Of a stretch of DNA of 64,000 nt, positions 1 through 12,779 are shown in pieces. The stretch lies in assembly GCA_030407085.1 (NCBI GenBank), contig CM059582.1:208226001-208290000 (forward strand). The letters run 5' to 3'. The DNA comes from Trichopria drosophilae. Lineage: Eukaryota; Arthropoda; Insecta; Hymenoptera; Diapriidae. Under the pieces are notes generated by a model. It was not told the origin of the DNA. It worked only from the letters and a program-made list of their open reading frames with translations, and made no database searches. Position 1 is the stretch's first letter. Each line of letters opens with the position of its first letter. Made by a program: the position numbers and the translations under genes.

Positions 1-384
1 AATGTGATTTTGAGCTCAGTAGTCATTAATCTACATGGTAATCAAGTACCTGAAACATATTTTAGTTATTTAAACTTTTACAGGATGTGATGAGTATATA
101 CAAGAATATTAAATTTTTATTTGGAGTATGAATAACCATTTTTCCATATTTAAGTAACAATGTTAAATATAATTGAGGGTTTTGGTTTACAAGGTGTGTT
201 TTTTTTTCTCTCAAATCTAAGAATACATAAAAATCCCATATAGGGTAGACAACTTTTTTCTTACTTCCTAATGTATACAATAAAAAATTTCAATTATTTC
301 AAGGAAATCGCTTTCAAGCCGAAAATGTAAAGAATGTTGCCTATTTTCTCGAGTATTTCTCAGTCTTGCATACTTCTAATGGAG

Positions 385-585
385 TTAAGTCTCTAAATCC
401 CTTGGAGTGAAAATTGCTCCCCTCTTTAACGAAGTGTGAAGTTTTCACTCCATTGATGTAACATTTCACTCTTGCAGGAGTGGGTTTTCTTTCTTGCACT
501 CTTGATGACCTGAAAGGTCACTCTTTATGGAGTAAACGATTCACTCTTAATAAAAATGTGGGTCAATTTTCACTCCAAAGAAAGT
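385..585. mobile_element. Family A MITE copy
   Basis: It starts near AGTCTCTAAATCCC with CCTTGGAGTGAAAATTG and ends with the inverted GGGTCAATTTTCACTCCAAA. Eight or more GAGTGAA-type boxes lie between. Confidence 0.7.
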
Positions 586-1359
586 TTTTTATATTATATG
601 GAGAATCAAAATAAAGAATGGTCCGCAATTTCAAATTTCTTCGATTATAAAAGGTCTAGCGATTAAAAAAACACTCTTTATATTGTAAAAAAATTTTCTT
701 TCTATAACCTTTCAGATAAACAATAAAATACATTTTTTTAAAACATTATATATCTGGTATATAAACGCCAAAGGAAAAAACAAATTTACCGTTGCATCTG
801 TATTGATTAGCCTTTTCTTGGGTCTCAAACTAAATTTCACTGACAATCGCAGGGTTTTTGGCGTATTTCAAGCAAATATTCAAACAATATTGTTCGAATT
901 TTGACATTTCTGTGCTGTATTAATGACGCTTTGTGTACTTCCGTGCTGATCTGCAAAGCAACGGTACGTTATTTGATTGGCCTCAGCTGCCGGTTCGTAC
1001 ACAATTGCAGGTGTATACAAATACGTGCATTCGGCGAGAATCCTGCCTTACCATCGGAAACTCTCCAATGAGGTGCTCTCGAAATTTGGCGTCATGGTCG
1101 ATCTGGTATGTTTGCTATAAGGCAACACCGACGCTTAGTGCACCGACTAATTTCAGGGGTAGCGTGACCTCTCACAGAGGAAAGCTAGTTGCGCATTTAA
1201 AATCCTATCAACGATCATAATTTCCTAAGTGGGTGATATTAGACGTGTCTGAACCAAAAAACTGTTTTGGCACCTTTGAATTACGCCATAATATGCTTTG
1301 GAAACGTTTTTATTGGCGGAATTTGAAACCGCAGTCCAATGTTTTAGATAAACTCTGTC

Positions 1360-1440
1360 CAAATTTACTCTGAATTTCTTTGGAGAGAAAATTGGGGCGG
1401 TGAAAGAATTTTTCTCCCTTAAAAGTGAATTTTCAGTCCA
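1360..1440. repeat. Family A MITE fragment
   Basis: Left-end-like sequence (AATTTCTTTGGAGAGAAAATTG) is followed by AGTGAATTTTCAGTCC. It lies just upstream of the 1496 copy. Confidence 0.5.
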
Positions 1441-1495
1441 CGTAGAATGAGTTTTCAGACCTTAAAAGAAATTTAATAGACTAGCAAAAGCCTGT

Positions 1496-1693
1496 TCTCT
1501 AAATGGAGTCATAATTCACTCTTTAATTAGTGAAAACCGAGCAACTCATGTAAAACAGTGAATATTCAACTTGTTAAAAGTGAAAATTCACTCCTTAAGA
1601 GTGGAAATTCATTCTTTCCTCCAGAGTTGTCAACTCCACGACTCGGTTTTCACTAACAAAAAAGTGAGTTCCCACTAGTGGAAATTTAGAGAG
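1496..1693. mobile_element. Family A MITE, 198 bp
   Basis: It begins TTCTCTAAATGG and ends ATTTAGAGAG. Inner TIR segments CTCTTTAATTAGTGAAAACC and GACTCGGTTTTCACTAAC are complementary over about 45 bp. The interior carries repeated GAGTGAA/TTCACTC boxes in both orientations. It has no ORF. The transposase superfamily is unknown. Confidence 0.8.
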
Positions 1694-1899
1694 TGTAGCT
1701 CAGTCGTTCAAAAGAAGTCACATTATGTGTTAGTTTCATCACAACAGTTATAAATTAAGATTTTAAAACTACATAGGAATTCTGAATTTCGGGATTCATT
1801 TTGGTAAACATGTTAATATATGTATAGTTCCTATATAGAATTCGAATTTACGTTCACTATTCCTTTTATTTTACCGAATTTTCACGTACTTTAAGAGAG

Positions 1900-2300
1900 T
1901 TACAAAATGAGTTTGCAGGAGTTAAAAGTGAACATTTACTAGAGTGGTTCAAATTTCACACCTTAAAGAACTAATCATTCCAAGATACTCAGAGAATTTT
2001 CATAGGTTGGTACAAAAACCTGACTCCTCAATATCCTTATATACTATACACCCGACAGTCCAAAAACACGATTTTCGAACTCAGGCATATCAAAATTCCG
2101 GCAAATTCAAAATCTCAAAAAGTGAAACTGAAAGCTTTCAAAATCAAGTCGATATATTTCTTAGTGATGTGAAATATGCACTCGGAGTACAATATTCGAT
2201 TTTACTCTCACTAGATTTCGTGGAGTGAAAATTTACACTTTATGGAGTGAAATAATGTCATACAAAGTGAATTCTCACTCTAAGAAATTGTAGAGAATTT
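1900..2300. repeat. Family A MITE, degenerate or composite copy
   Basis: GAGTGAA-like boxes flank an unrelated middle segment. The right part (TTTCGTGGAGTGAAAATTTA ... AAGTGAATTCTCACTCTAAG ... GTAGAGA) resembles a family A end. The overlapping 94-codon ORF is incidental. Confidence 0.45.
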
Positions 2301-3495
2301 CCAATCCAATAAATGGAGAAATCTTTTCAGTCAGTGATAACTAACAGTCAGTACTGTGATAACAAAATTTAAAAAGAAAGCGATAAAAATTTATTTTCAT
2401 TATAATGATAATTGTGAATGAAGTTAATAAAATTTAAAAAAAAATCCTATTACATTAATTTACAATGATCGTTGTGTTGAAAATTGTTTGTTATTATTTT
2501 CTTTTTAAATTTCATAAATTAGGATGGTGGAAATAATTACATTTCAAATACTGCAAATGTATAAATTCACTTTTAAAAATCTAGCTACAACTGTTTCAGT
2601 CGTGTTTTAACTAATAATTCATGTTTTGAAAAAAATTATTGCAACTTCGAAGTCTTATCCATTCATTCTTTCATCAATCATATTGTAATGTCCGCGAAGT
2701 TTGAGTCGACTTAAAGTCGTTTTTTGAAATGTGCTTGTTACACATGAAACCTTCTGGAATGTCTTTCAAATATGATAATGTCAATTTCTAGTGTATTATA
2801 ATTAGTTATTCAAGATCACTTCGGATCACACTAAAACTCCAAAAAACCAGAAATATAAAGGGGCTGATTAATTAAGGATTTTCCCTCCTCTTCAAATGTT
2901 AACCTTACACAATAAATTTGTATGTATTGGATAGAAAAAAATGGATAAATTTTCTGGATTTTTAGCGTTCTCGAACTATTTATAGCATCGTAATATAACG
3001 TCATTTTACCTATTAACGTAAGTAAAATTTTAAAATTTGTCGAAATATTGTTAAAGCAAAACCGAGAAATGTAAGTAAATTAAAAAAGCTCTATCGTGTT
3101 GTTTGTCGTCGTTCGATGACAGACTTAATTTACCAACAAAAGTAACTGGCATGTTTATACATTCAGAGTAGAGCATTGACAACAAAAATGTTCATTTCTA
3201 AAAGGTCAATACGTACAATTGTAATGAAACTTCACTTACAGGTGAGTTTGCTTAATTGCATAATTGTACCACGAGAATCAAAGGCTAGTTTTAAAAGTTT
3301 CAGTTGCAACGCTCCAGGCGAAGAAGTCAAAACAACAAAAATGGAATATTCAAAACAGCTGAATATAACTGAGTCTTTTATTCAAAAGAAATAGCAATTA
3401 AATTATAAGTTTTTAATACATAAAATACGTAAATTTCAAGTTTATATAATACGAAGTGATTTTTTTGATAGACGTTAATATCAAAAAGTTTGTGT

Positions 3496-3656
3496 TCTCT
3501 AAATGTGAAAATTCACTCTTCAATTAGTAAAAACCGAGCATTAACAACAGAAATCTGGAAATTTCACTCTTAACGAGTTGAATATTCACTCCTTCACGAT
3601 AGTTGCTCGGTTTTCACTAACCAAAGAGTGAATTCTCACACCAAAAATTTAGAGAG
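3496..3656. mobile_element. Family A MITE, 161 bp
   Basis: It begins TTCTCTAAATGTG and ends AAAATTTAGAGAG. The arms share TTAGTAAAAACCGAGCA against TGCTCGGTTTTCACTAA, and GAGTGAA boxes lie between. Best preserved together with 1496-1693. Confidence 0.82.
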
Positions 3657-4179
3657 TAGATTTGAACTTCGTCTAATAATATTTTGCTTATTACTTAAAA
3701 TAAAAATAATGAAATAATATAACGAAGGTTTGTGCACTGTACATCATATTCTTTATTAAGTAACTTTGCCTTTATTTTATTCAATAACATTATTACAATA
3801 ACTAATATATGTATATTGCAGTGTAAAATCGATTTGACAGAGGTGTCTCCTAATTACGTATATTTTCCGAATACACCGAATACTTTCATTGAAATATGAG
3901 CAAATAGAAATTCACTGAAAGAACGCAATTCACAACACGGAAATTAAATGCAGATAACAGATTCATAACGGTGGGCAGAAAATTCATTGTATATTATTTA
4001 AATGTCGTCATGACGTTCCAGTTTTATGTCAAGTACATAAAACGGAAAAGTTTTAATGAATAAAAGTTTTGACTACGATTTCGTATAAACGTTAATTTTA
4101 AAATATTTAATGTATTGATAACATTTTAATGTATTTTCTACTGATTTGCTTATTTGTTAAATTTGTCTTAAAGGCTGTG

Positions 4180-4860
4180 TTACCAAAAGTATCATTTACG
4201 GATTTATCATACTAAGAAAGTAACTATTTTATGAGATTTTCGTTTAGATTAATTATGCATTTTTTGCAATGTTGGTCGTTTAAAATATTTTTTCCATCCC
4301 TTAATTGCTTAAGTAAATTTTAATAGCCTAGTATAGTTATAAACATAAAACAAAAATTTAACCCAGGTAACTAAACGGGTAGTTGCCCAGTGGGAACAAC
4401 ATTTTTAGTCAATTTTACGCAGCATTCAGTTAAACTGACTAAAATGTAGTTAATCTGACATTGATTTTGTTACTTTAACAATGGTGCTTAAAAATGACTA
4501 AATATTTAGTTCGCACTGGGCAAATTCCCGTTTAGTTAGCTGGACTAATTTTTTTTTGTGTGTACACAACTTTTATTTTGACTTTGCATCTTACATGTCA
4601 TGAACGGATTTATTGATAAAAATAATTAATACTTTTCTAACTCCTTGTTAATTTATTCATTTAATCAATAGTTTAAGTTTTTTTCTGTGTAACAGAAACA
4701 AAATATTTCTTATTTTGTAATATAATTTATTGCATAATAAAAACATTAGTAATAGGAACATTATTCACAGATTTATTATACTCAGAAAGTTACTTATGAG
4801 ATTTAAGTTTAGTAAGTAGTTTAGATTAAGTTTGCATTTTTGCAATGTTGGTAGTATCCC
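4180..4860 (+). repeat. Diverged direct duplication flanking a MITE
   Basis: GGATTTATCATACTAAGAAA ... TTTTTTGCAATGTTGGTCG at 4199-4280 and AGATTTATTATACTCAGAAA ... ATTTTTGCAATGTTGGTAG at 4770-4855 are clearly related copies about 570 bp apart. Confidence 0.65.
4363..4543. mobile_element. MITE with CTAAACGGG ends, 181 bp
   Basis: The left end is CCAGGTAACTAAACGGGTAG followed by TTGCCCAGTGGGAAC. The right end, reverse-complemented, is CCAGCTAACTAAACGGGAAT followed by TTGCCCAGTGCGAAC. It sits between two diverged direct copies of a ~100-bp sequence (about 4180-4285 and 4760-4860). A related partial arm (TTTAGTTCCCACTGGCAAG) is near 18400. Confidence 0.8.
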
Positions 4861-5261
4861 AATAGTGATATACAGCATTATTTTTACTTTGTATCTCACA
4901 TAAGAAAAAATAATTTTTTAATAAAAACAATTACTCATACTTTTTTTACCTCTAATTCATTTATTTAGTTAATCAATAGTTTTTATATGTGTCTCTATGT
5001 AATTTTACAAAAAATTGATACTTATTTTTTAACATAACATCTAATAAAAAGATTCGTTCTAATAATTCGTTTATTTCAAGTATTTTTGAAATTCTTTGAT
5101 ATTCTTGAAATTTTAATTATGTAAAACTAACTTATTGAATTAAACAATAACTTTTTAATGACATTCATTGTTATTAAAGATTTATTCCATGTATCGTACA
5201 ATAGTTGTGTCAACTACAGTATAATTAATAATTGCATTTAACATAATTTTTCTCTCAATCG

Positions 5262-5475
5262 CTAAATTTTTTCTAGGGCAAATTTACTCTTTATGAAATG
5301 AAAATCGAGTCACTCTACTGAAAGAGTGAATTCCAGCTCTAAACGAGTGAAATCTCACTTTTAATGAAGTGAATAATCACACTGCAAAGAGTGAGAAATC
5401 TCTCTTAGTTAGTGACAATTTACTTTTTTAATAGAAGGGCTCAATTTTCACTTCTTATAGAATAAATGTTCAATC
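5262..5475. repeat. Family A MITE, degenerate copy
   Basis: GAGTGAATTCCAGCTC, GAGTGAAATCTCAC and AGAGTGAGAAATCTC boxes are spaced 20-30 bp apart between a CTAAATTTTTTCTAG left side and a TCAATTTTCACTTCTTATAG right side. Confidence 0.55.
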
Positions 5476-5639
5476 AAAGATTTTAGAAAACAAAGTCTTT
5501 CTTTTAATATGAATAAAAATTGACTGTTCTCTTATGATTTTCAAAATGAGATAAGAGGTGACATAGTTAATAAGTAAAATATTATTGAGGGGCTTGATCT
5601 AATGAGATCATCATTTAAACAAAATATACATTCAACAAT

Positions 5640-5760
5640 TTCTTGGAGCTACAATTCACTCATTAAAGAAAAAAATTAAGCCACTTTAGTTATAGATTAA
5701 ATTCTCGTTCTTAACGAGAGACAACTCACTCTGCGTGAAGTAAAATTTACAGATTTCAGC
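5640..5760. repeat. Family A MITE fragment
   Basis: It contains TTCTTGGAGCTACAATTCAC, ACAACTCACTCTGCGTGAAG and similar boxes; ends are not defined. Confidence 0.4.
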
Positions 5761-6742
5761 TTACATCTTTTAGCTAGATCATTTCCTTATTAATTACTTC
5801 GTTTAATCACTTACAACAAATGTTATCATGAAATATGTTTTCTAAATTACAGACTGTACAAAGTATTGCGTTTTTATTTGTATTTTTAAAATGTTTTTGC
5901 ACGAAACTTACAAATCTTTTTTGTTTGAAATCTCTTTCAAATTTGTTGATATTATTTATTGATATTATTAAAACTTATATAATTTAATTTTTCGAAAACG
6001 ATAGCACTGGGTTTTGCATTATACAACAATACTTTCATAGCCGAATTTACTATTTTACTATTTTAGAACTCATAAGGAACTGATACTGCCGATGAAGTTA
6101 ACGTGGAGTGATAACTCTTTATTAAAGCAACACCTGCTCTTGAGCATTCAATAAAATAACTCGATTGTTCAGTTTATTGCAGTATTAAAAAGTAAATGGA
6201 CGATAAATTGAATCTACTTCGCATCTTAATATCATTTTATGTATTTTTACTTATGTTACTAAAACAATATTTCGCTTTACTGCTTGCGGTATTAGTATAT
6301 CTGTTTTTGACTCATGGAACTTGATGGTCTTCTTCTGCATTTGACAAACTAATTATATACCATAATATTTTTACCTAAAGCGCAGGACATTGTTGCAACA
6401 GAGCCTGGGGCATATCGTGTATCAACTTCGAAAACGACTTTTCGAATCGTAATATAATTTAAAATGAAATGAATTTAATATTTTGTTCAGGAAATTATTG
6501 TAGAGGAAGTATTTTGTTTAAAAGTTGGAAAATATCATTTTTCATAAATATTAGAGTAAAAATAGGATATGTAAAACAATTCCACCCGAAATTGAACCAG
6601 AATTGCTAATATCTCAGTTTTTTTGAGCTTTTTTTCTATTTCAAGAAAATGTTATTAAATTGAGCTAAAATTTATGAAGAAGTTGGATAAGTTTTCTCAA
6701 TATTTTGTCAACTGAACAAAATCGTGTTATTATCTGGCGATT

Positions 6743-7105
6743 TGGCAATCATCGTCATCTTTATCATCGTCAGTATTGTCGTCATCGTCACCTTCATTGT
6801 AATCATCATCATCGACATCGTCATCATCGTCCTCGTTGACATTATCATCGTCGACGTCGTCATTATTATCGTCATCATCGTCAGCGTCATCATCATCTTC
6901 ATCATCGTCAGTATTGTTATCATCGTCATCTTCTACTTAATCATCGTCATCGACATCGTCATCATCGTCGTCATTGTCAGAGTCATCATCATCGTCAGCG
7001 TCATCATCATCGTCAGCGTCATCATCATCGTCAGCGTCATTATCATTGATAACGTCATCAACATCGTCAGCGTCATCTTCATCGTGCTCATCTCATCATC
7101 AGTAT
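6743..7105 (+). repeat. (TCATCATCGTC)n microsatellite, imperfect
   Basis: About 360 bp of imperfect TCA/TCG triplets includes several copies of the 15-mer TCATCATCATCGTCAGCG in shortened or full form near 6985-7050. It reads as repetitive ORFs on both strands (Ile/Val-rich on plus, Met/Thr-rich on minus), which are artefacts of the repeat. Confidence 0.9.
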
Positions 7106-7609
7106 TATTTTTATTGTTGTTGTTATTTCGTTCACTTTTGGGCAACGCGCGGGAAGATAACATCAATTGTAAACTAAGTTGACATGATATTAATTTCCTA
7201 TATTGTTTAACATCTAGTTGAGAAGATGAGAAGAATGCAAATTTTGTGACGTCCGGTAGTTTTAGTCAATCGTTAGACTGACACTAATAACTCTAAAATG
7301 GCATGTATAAATTTATTGGCAAACTTGTTCATTTTAACTGAATAGTATACGTAACGTTTGTCCATTTATTTTATAGATATATAATTTAATTCTCAACTAG
7401 CTGGACTAGATATTGCCATACATATTTCGATCAGGCAGGATTTTTATTTAGTTATTACCTAGTCCGTAAACATTTTCGATATCCATAATTCTAAACCACG
7501 TGGCCAGAATATGCAACCTCAAACAACCATAATTATTAACTTCCTAACCATTATGAATTTTACGAATCTCTCTGTTGCAACATGAGCAGATTGAACAATA
7601 AATAATTAA

Positions 7610-8230
7610 ACAATCGGTCCGTTCCGGTTATCTGCGTCGTATATTAACCGGACGCGCCGCCATCGCGTCACAGTTTATCGTGACGAAGCATTGTTTAGAA
7701 GTTATCGGATCCGATCGGTTCGAAAGCGCCTGGGTTCCTATGGATTCCCATCCGCATCAGCGGCCATTGGCCGTACTCTCCGGGTGTCGCAGGGATTAAA
7801 CCGTAAACGCTTTAATAAAATTAATTCTCTGCTGATACAAAGATGTCGACAACCTACAGTCCGTTCGAGAATGTATCGATTGAACAATCGATACGTATGG
7901 AGCTGGTTTGCCAATCATCCGTGCATGTAGTTCTATTCACCCCTAGCAAGTATATGGGTGAATCGTCGACCTACGCGGAACACCTCTGAACCTACGGATC
8001 ACCCCATTAAATGGACGGCGAGTGCATACCGTCAATATTGAGTTACGTGGCAATACCCTAAATTGCTAGTCCTCTCCCGCTATGCAGGCTTTACCTGGAT
8101 GCACCTCGATGCAGGGATCGAATTTAGACGATAATTGCTGTCAAAGGATTTCGACTCGAATTTCATTTAAGACGCTTCACGTGAGGCGTTACTTTCATCT
8201 GGTCTTTTGATACCTTAACGTCGTATATGT
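7610..8230. other. GC-richer island, function unknown
   Basis: CpG-containing unique sequence stands out from AT-rich surroundings (for example CCGGACGCGCCGCCATCGCG at about 7648). Short ORFs (79 codons at 7691) have no recognisable family. It could be a conserved enhancer-type element in the intron or old repeat sequence; conservation cannot be judged here. Confidence 0.4.
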
Positions 8231-8433
8231 GTTGTCATCATTCCCAAAAATTCCTGAGTCAGACTGTAATGGTTGTTGTATTCATTTATTGGTACAAAAC
8301 CCATAAACAAAGAAGCAACAGCTCTGAAAGTTACATTTCCATCTCTGTACACGGAAGAACTGTTCGAACTAGCTAGTAATAGACGGTAAAGATAGTAAAA
8401 TCAACTATTTCTTTCCATGTAATTTTTAAACTC

Positions 8434-8765
8434 AGTTCTAAATTCATTGTAGTGAAAATTGAGTCACTCTTTCACGAAGAGTGAAATTTTCACTGAACTG
8501 AGATTCATATTTTACTTTCCTAGGAGTTTTTGTTCTTTCACTCATGATGGAGTGAAATGTCACTATTCAACTTTAGTTCTAAATTCCATGGAGTCAAAAT
8601 TGAGCCACTCTTTTACGAAGAGTGAAACTTTCACTCTATTGAAATTGATATTTCACTCTTCTAGGAGTGAGTTTTTCTTCTTTCACGCATGAAGGAGTCA
8701 AATCCCACTATTCAAATTTAGTTCTAAGTTCCTTGCAGTGAAAATTAAGTCTCTAGAGTCTCGAA
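8434..8765. repeat. Tandem array of family A half-elements, ~143 bp period
   Basis: The start motif AGTTCTAA recurs at about 8434, 8575 and 8720. The first two units are nearly the same: TGGAGT(G/C)AAAATTGAG, CACTCTTT(C/T)ACGAAGAGTG, TTTCACT boxes, TAGGAGT, then ATGATGGAGTGAA or its equivalent. The third is truncated. A local duplication of one MITE end is the simplest explanation. Confidence 0.75.
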
Positions 8766-10924
8766 CAGTCAATTTAATGGTTTCAGTATTACATATTATT
8801 AGTGTAGATCTAAAAGCGACGTTTAATTTTTTAAATTCAGGAAAACTGCATTTATTGAACGTGGGATTCTTAACAGATATCGATACCAGGCGAGACCACT
8901 CTTTCAAGACAGAATCAAGACCGAGAGGAGAGAAACATAAATCTGGCCTGGTCTCGACGAGACCGAAATATAAATAACAATGCGGTTGTATGCATTATAA
9001 ATAGTCTTGTTTGGGATATTTTTTCATTTTTAATATGTCAAGTTTCAATCCCCTGCGACATCCAAATTTAGGATTGATTCATGAAATATTTTCATTCGTG
9101 CAAATTTCTAAAATGGGAATAATCTTAATTCACACAAAGAAATCTTTTTGCTCTTTGATGCATCAAAAGTTTAAAATAAATTCGATATGCAAACTCAAGA
9201 TTTAAATAACTGATTTCCGTTGCAATTATTTGTAACACAAAATTTTCATTGTTGACGACTCAAATATGTAAAAGGTATGAGTAAAAACGGGTGCAGAAAT
9301 AATATTTAATTGTAGCTTTACATAAAAGAACGAGTCGATCTACTAGTATTGTTTAATTAGAAGATATTTGTCGCGTTTTGGAAAATTACTGCCAGGTGCA
9401 TTTGAAAGACAGGTGAAGAAGTCTTTTAGACGAAAATAGCTGGTTTCAAATGAAAATCCAATAATGGAATAATGGCTTCGCTGCTTGGTTATTCACGGTA
9501 CTAATGCCAAAAACGTGTAATATGAATATATAAAATATATTAATCCATTTTTTTTTATGTGGGTTGAAATATTAAAATATCAATGAAATACTTAGAACTA
9601 TAGTCGGATATGACGGAGCTACTTTTTCTAGTTACTTTTAAGATAAATAATTACCTCGACAAAGTAGATAACCAAGTCTACTTTTTAGATAGTAAAACCA
9701 ACTATTTCTTGGTAGGTCTGATATTTTAGTAAAGTTAAAAGGAAAATATTATAGTATAAGAGAATGAGTGCGGCAGTCGTCCTACATTTATTGGGTAATA
9801 CTGGTCGTGTTTACGAACGATTGAACACGATATTGGTGAAACTTTACATGCGTCCATTCGATATACCGCGTGTACACGTATCTGTTTGTTTTTGGCGTGT
9901 GTCGATACGCGATTCAAAAATATACAATTTCCTATCTCCCCTCAACCATATTGTTTTCTATGGCGTTATCTTTGTAACAGGGGCTGAAGTTCAGGATATA
10001 CAAACTGACCGGATATCGTGATATTCCTCGCAAAAATTGTTTTGCGTCAGAACCGGCTCGCACTTTAGCTCAATGTTTTCATCGCACACTTTTAATTTCA
10101 AAAAAATCCGGAAAAAATATTCATTTTTCTATATAAAACGTTAATAGGATTTTTTCATCGATGGATTTGCAGAATATTGGAGGATTACTAGAATTTGGAA
10201 TGATTGAAGTAAAAGGACTCGAAATAGCCATGACATTTTGTTGTAAGTTTTGCAAGGAAAGAAGTGAATTGTAAATGTCTGTTATGACAGCATATCAACT
10301 ATTAGAATCAAAATATAACGCCGTATTTATGAGCATCTAGCATAGATCTATAGTTCCTGATAGATTTTGAACATAGTTCTGTTAATTAAATTCGTATGCA
10401 GACTTTTCTTTCCGGCTCCAAACAAATTTCCATGGTAATTTTCCATCCTGGCTTTTACAATCTTCGTTAAGTTTTCGCTTAGAGATTTAACGAAATCGAA
10501 AAGAATGGTTATTTGAGTTTAGGGAGAAAAGTTACATTCAATTAATCTGATACAACGAATTACTTTTCTCTCATTTTTGGAAAATTCGACTGATTTCCTT
10601 ATGCAAATATATCAAAGTAAAACTAAGTTAACAAGTACCAAATAGTACTCGTTCTCAACCATTAGTCGCATGTGCATTCCACAACTCTCAGCTTTAAAAA
10701 TCGAGCATCAGTGATTCTGGTCGAGATTTTGTTATCGGTAATTTTGGTAAAATAAATGTCAAATTTGTTCAGATTTTTAAAATCGCTGGATTCCAATTTT
10801 ATCGAAACAAATCAAATAAGGGATGAAAATTGTGTTTTTTTCAAGTTCTACAACTTTCTGATATATGGATTTTCGATAACTATTGAGAAAATAGTTAGAA
10901 GAGAGAAACTGCAATAATAGACCT

Positions 10925-11398
10925 CTTTTTCTCTTTTTTTGTGGGTGCTAACATGAAAAACTATTCTGTTGCCAAATTTTTCGGTTCATTGGTTCAATTT
11001 CGATAAGTGTTGAAAAAAAAAAAGTTAGAGAACCCGCAAAAATATACATTTTTTCTTCTTTTATCGGTTCTAACTTGTTGCAACGTTATTGAAATGATAT
11101 TACATTAATGTTACAATTAATTATAATATTTATTTTCATTTTTACAAATTTGCCACTATTTCCATTTATATATGAATCTCGTTGACTCACAAACAGTTTG
11201 TAACAAGTGAAATTTGTATTCTGAATACGCTATATACTTACTTTATGTTTAGACCAAATAGTTTTAAATTCAAAATGAACATGATTGGCAACTTTTTTAC
11301 CATTTCCTACATGTATTGCCTGTTAACCAATGAACTGAAAAGTTTGGCAATAGAATAATTTCTCAAGTTAGAACCGAAAAGAAGGAAAAAATGTTTAA
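10925..11398. mobile_element. Fold-back element with ~70-bp arms
   Basis: The left arm at 10925-10997 (GGTGCTAACATGAAAAACTA, TTGCCAAATTTTTCGGTTCA, TTGGTTCAA) is inverted at 11326-11398 (TTAACCAATGAACTGAAAAG, TTTGGCAATAGAATAATTTC, TTAGAACC). Another partial copy of the outer part lies at 11050-11090. No ORF is present. Confidence 0.65.
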
Positions 11399-12779
11399 GC
11401 TCCTAACCTAACAATTATTTTGATTTTTAGTGTAAAATAACTAAAAAAGAAAATTCAATTTAGGTGCACTACTTATTTACCCATGGTTCAAGCCCACCTG
11501 ACAAACATCGAAGAAAATACGAGTAACGTAATTTACATTAAAATAAATAATTCAGTAACGTGCTTAGATTGCATTGCTGCTCAGATTCAAATGAAACACA
11601 GAAATTCTGTATAAATTAAGTGAAGTCTGAAGTAAAACAGGTATAGTTTGCCTTATATTTATCACTATTATTTCGTTAGACTGTGGATGATTAAGACAAA
11701 ATACAAAATTTATTGCTAAATCAACCGAAAAGTAAATAATATAAATGCCAATCCCAATGTCAGTCAATCCAATCTTGAGATACATAAAAGAAAGTTCATT
11801 TAATTTTTCTAAATTTAATAAAAAAAAATATAAAATAATAAAAATGTCCATTTAAAAAAAATCTTGAGTTTATTACTTAATATTTTAAAAAACAGATGTT
11901 AATACATTGCGTAGTAAAATTTTCTTTCTGTTGACATAAAAATACATGTTATCATGAACAATTTCATTTTTTATTTGTTTTTGTACTATATATAATAACC
12001 GAGTTATGGGCTTTCAAAAATACAGTTTTCTACAAATGTGAAGTTTTGGAAAATGGTCACTCGTCAGGGAAGGATTTTCAAAATTTACCAAACTTATTTT
12101 AACAAAATATAACTAAAAAAAGATAACGTACAAAATCGGCGATGGTCATTTTCAAGGTTGACGAATAAACGATATACATTCTGCCAACTTTTAGGCAGAT
12201 TTTCGAAAAATGTTAATGATTGTTGTCTTATTACATGTTGTAGTCATACATTCAAGTTTTCTCATCAGTTATGATATGTTCCTCGAATAAAACATAGGAA
12301 ATTTTGTAAAAAATGGTGCCGAATTAAGGTAAGATAACATCACTTTTAAGGTGGTCTAAGTGGGTTTTCAAACACCTAAACTTCAACTATATCATGACCA
12401 TACTTTTTTATTACTATTTTACGTCCGTTGAAAACTTGTTTAGTTTTACTATCTATATTGAAGTTTCCAAATCATAGAAAATGCCCAAAATTAAGATTTG
12501 GTTAAAAAATTGTTATGGATGTTGGGTTTGACATCATTATTAGATACCAGTTGACCAGGTCCTCATCCAAAAAAGTGATTTCTACCTGTAATGGGTCCAT
12601 ATTTTTTACTCGCAATTTACTCATATTAAGTTTATATTTATAATTATGTTCCAATACTTAATAACAATCTATCGCCTGAAATAAAAATAGACTTTCATTT
12701 TTCCAGCATGCAAGAGATTTCAACGTCCGGATGATTTCTTGCAAACAACAAAGAATTGATAAAAATATTTTATACGGAA

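Noticed and set aside
933..1220. GC-richer ORF; minus-strand splice-like fragment at about 1030-1095
   Set aside because: On the minus strand an acceptor and GTAAGG donor flank a short frame containing MTPNFES, vaguely like a neurexin LNS4 segment, but similarity is too short to call.
6724..7182. 152-codon Ile/Val-rich ORF and antisense Met/Thr-rich ORFs
   Set aside because: Translation of an imperfect TCATCATCGTC microsatellite; composition is a direct result of the repeat.
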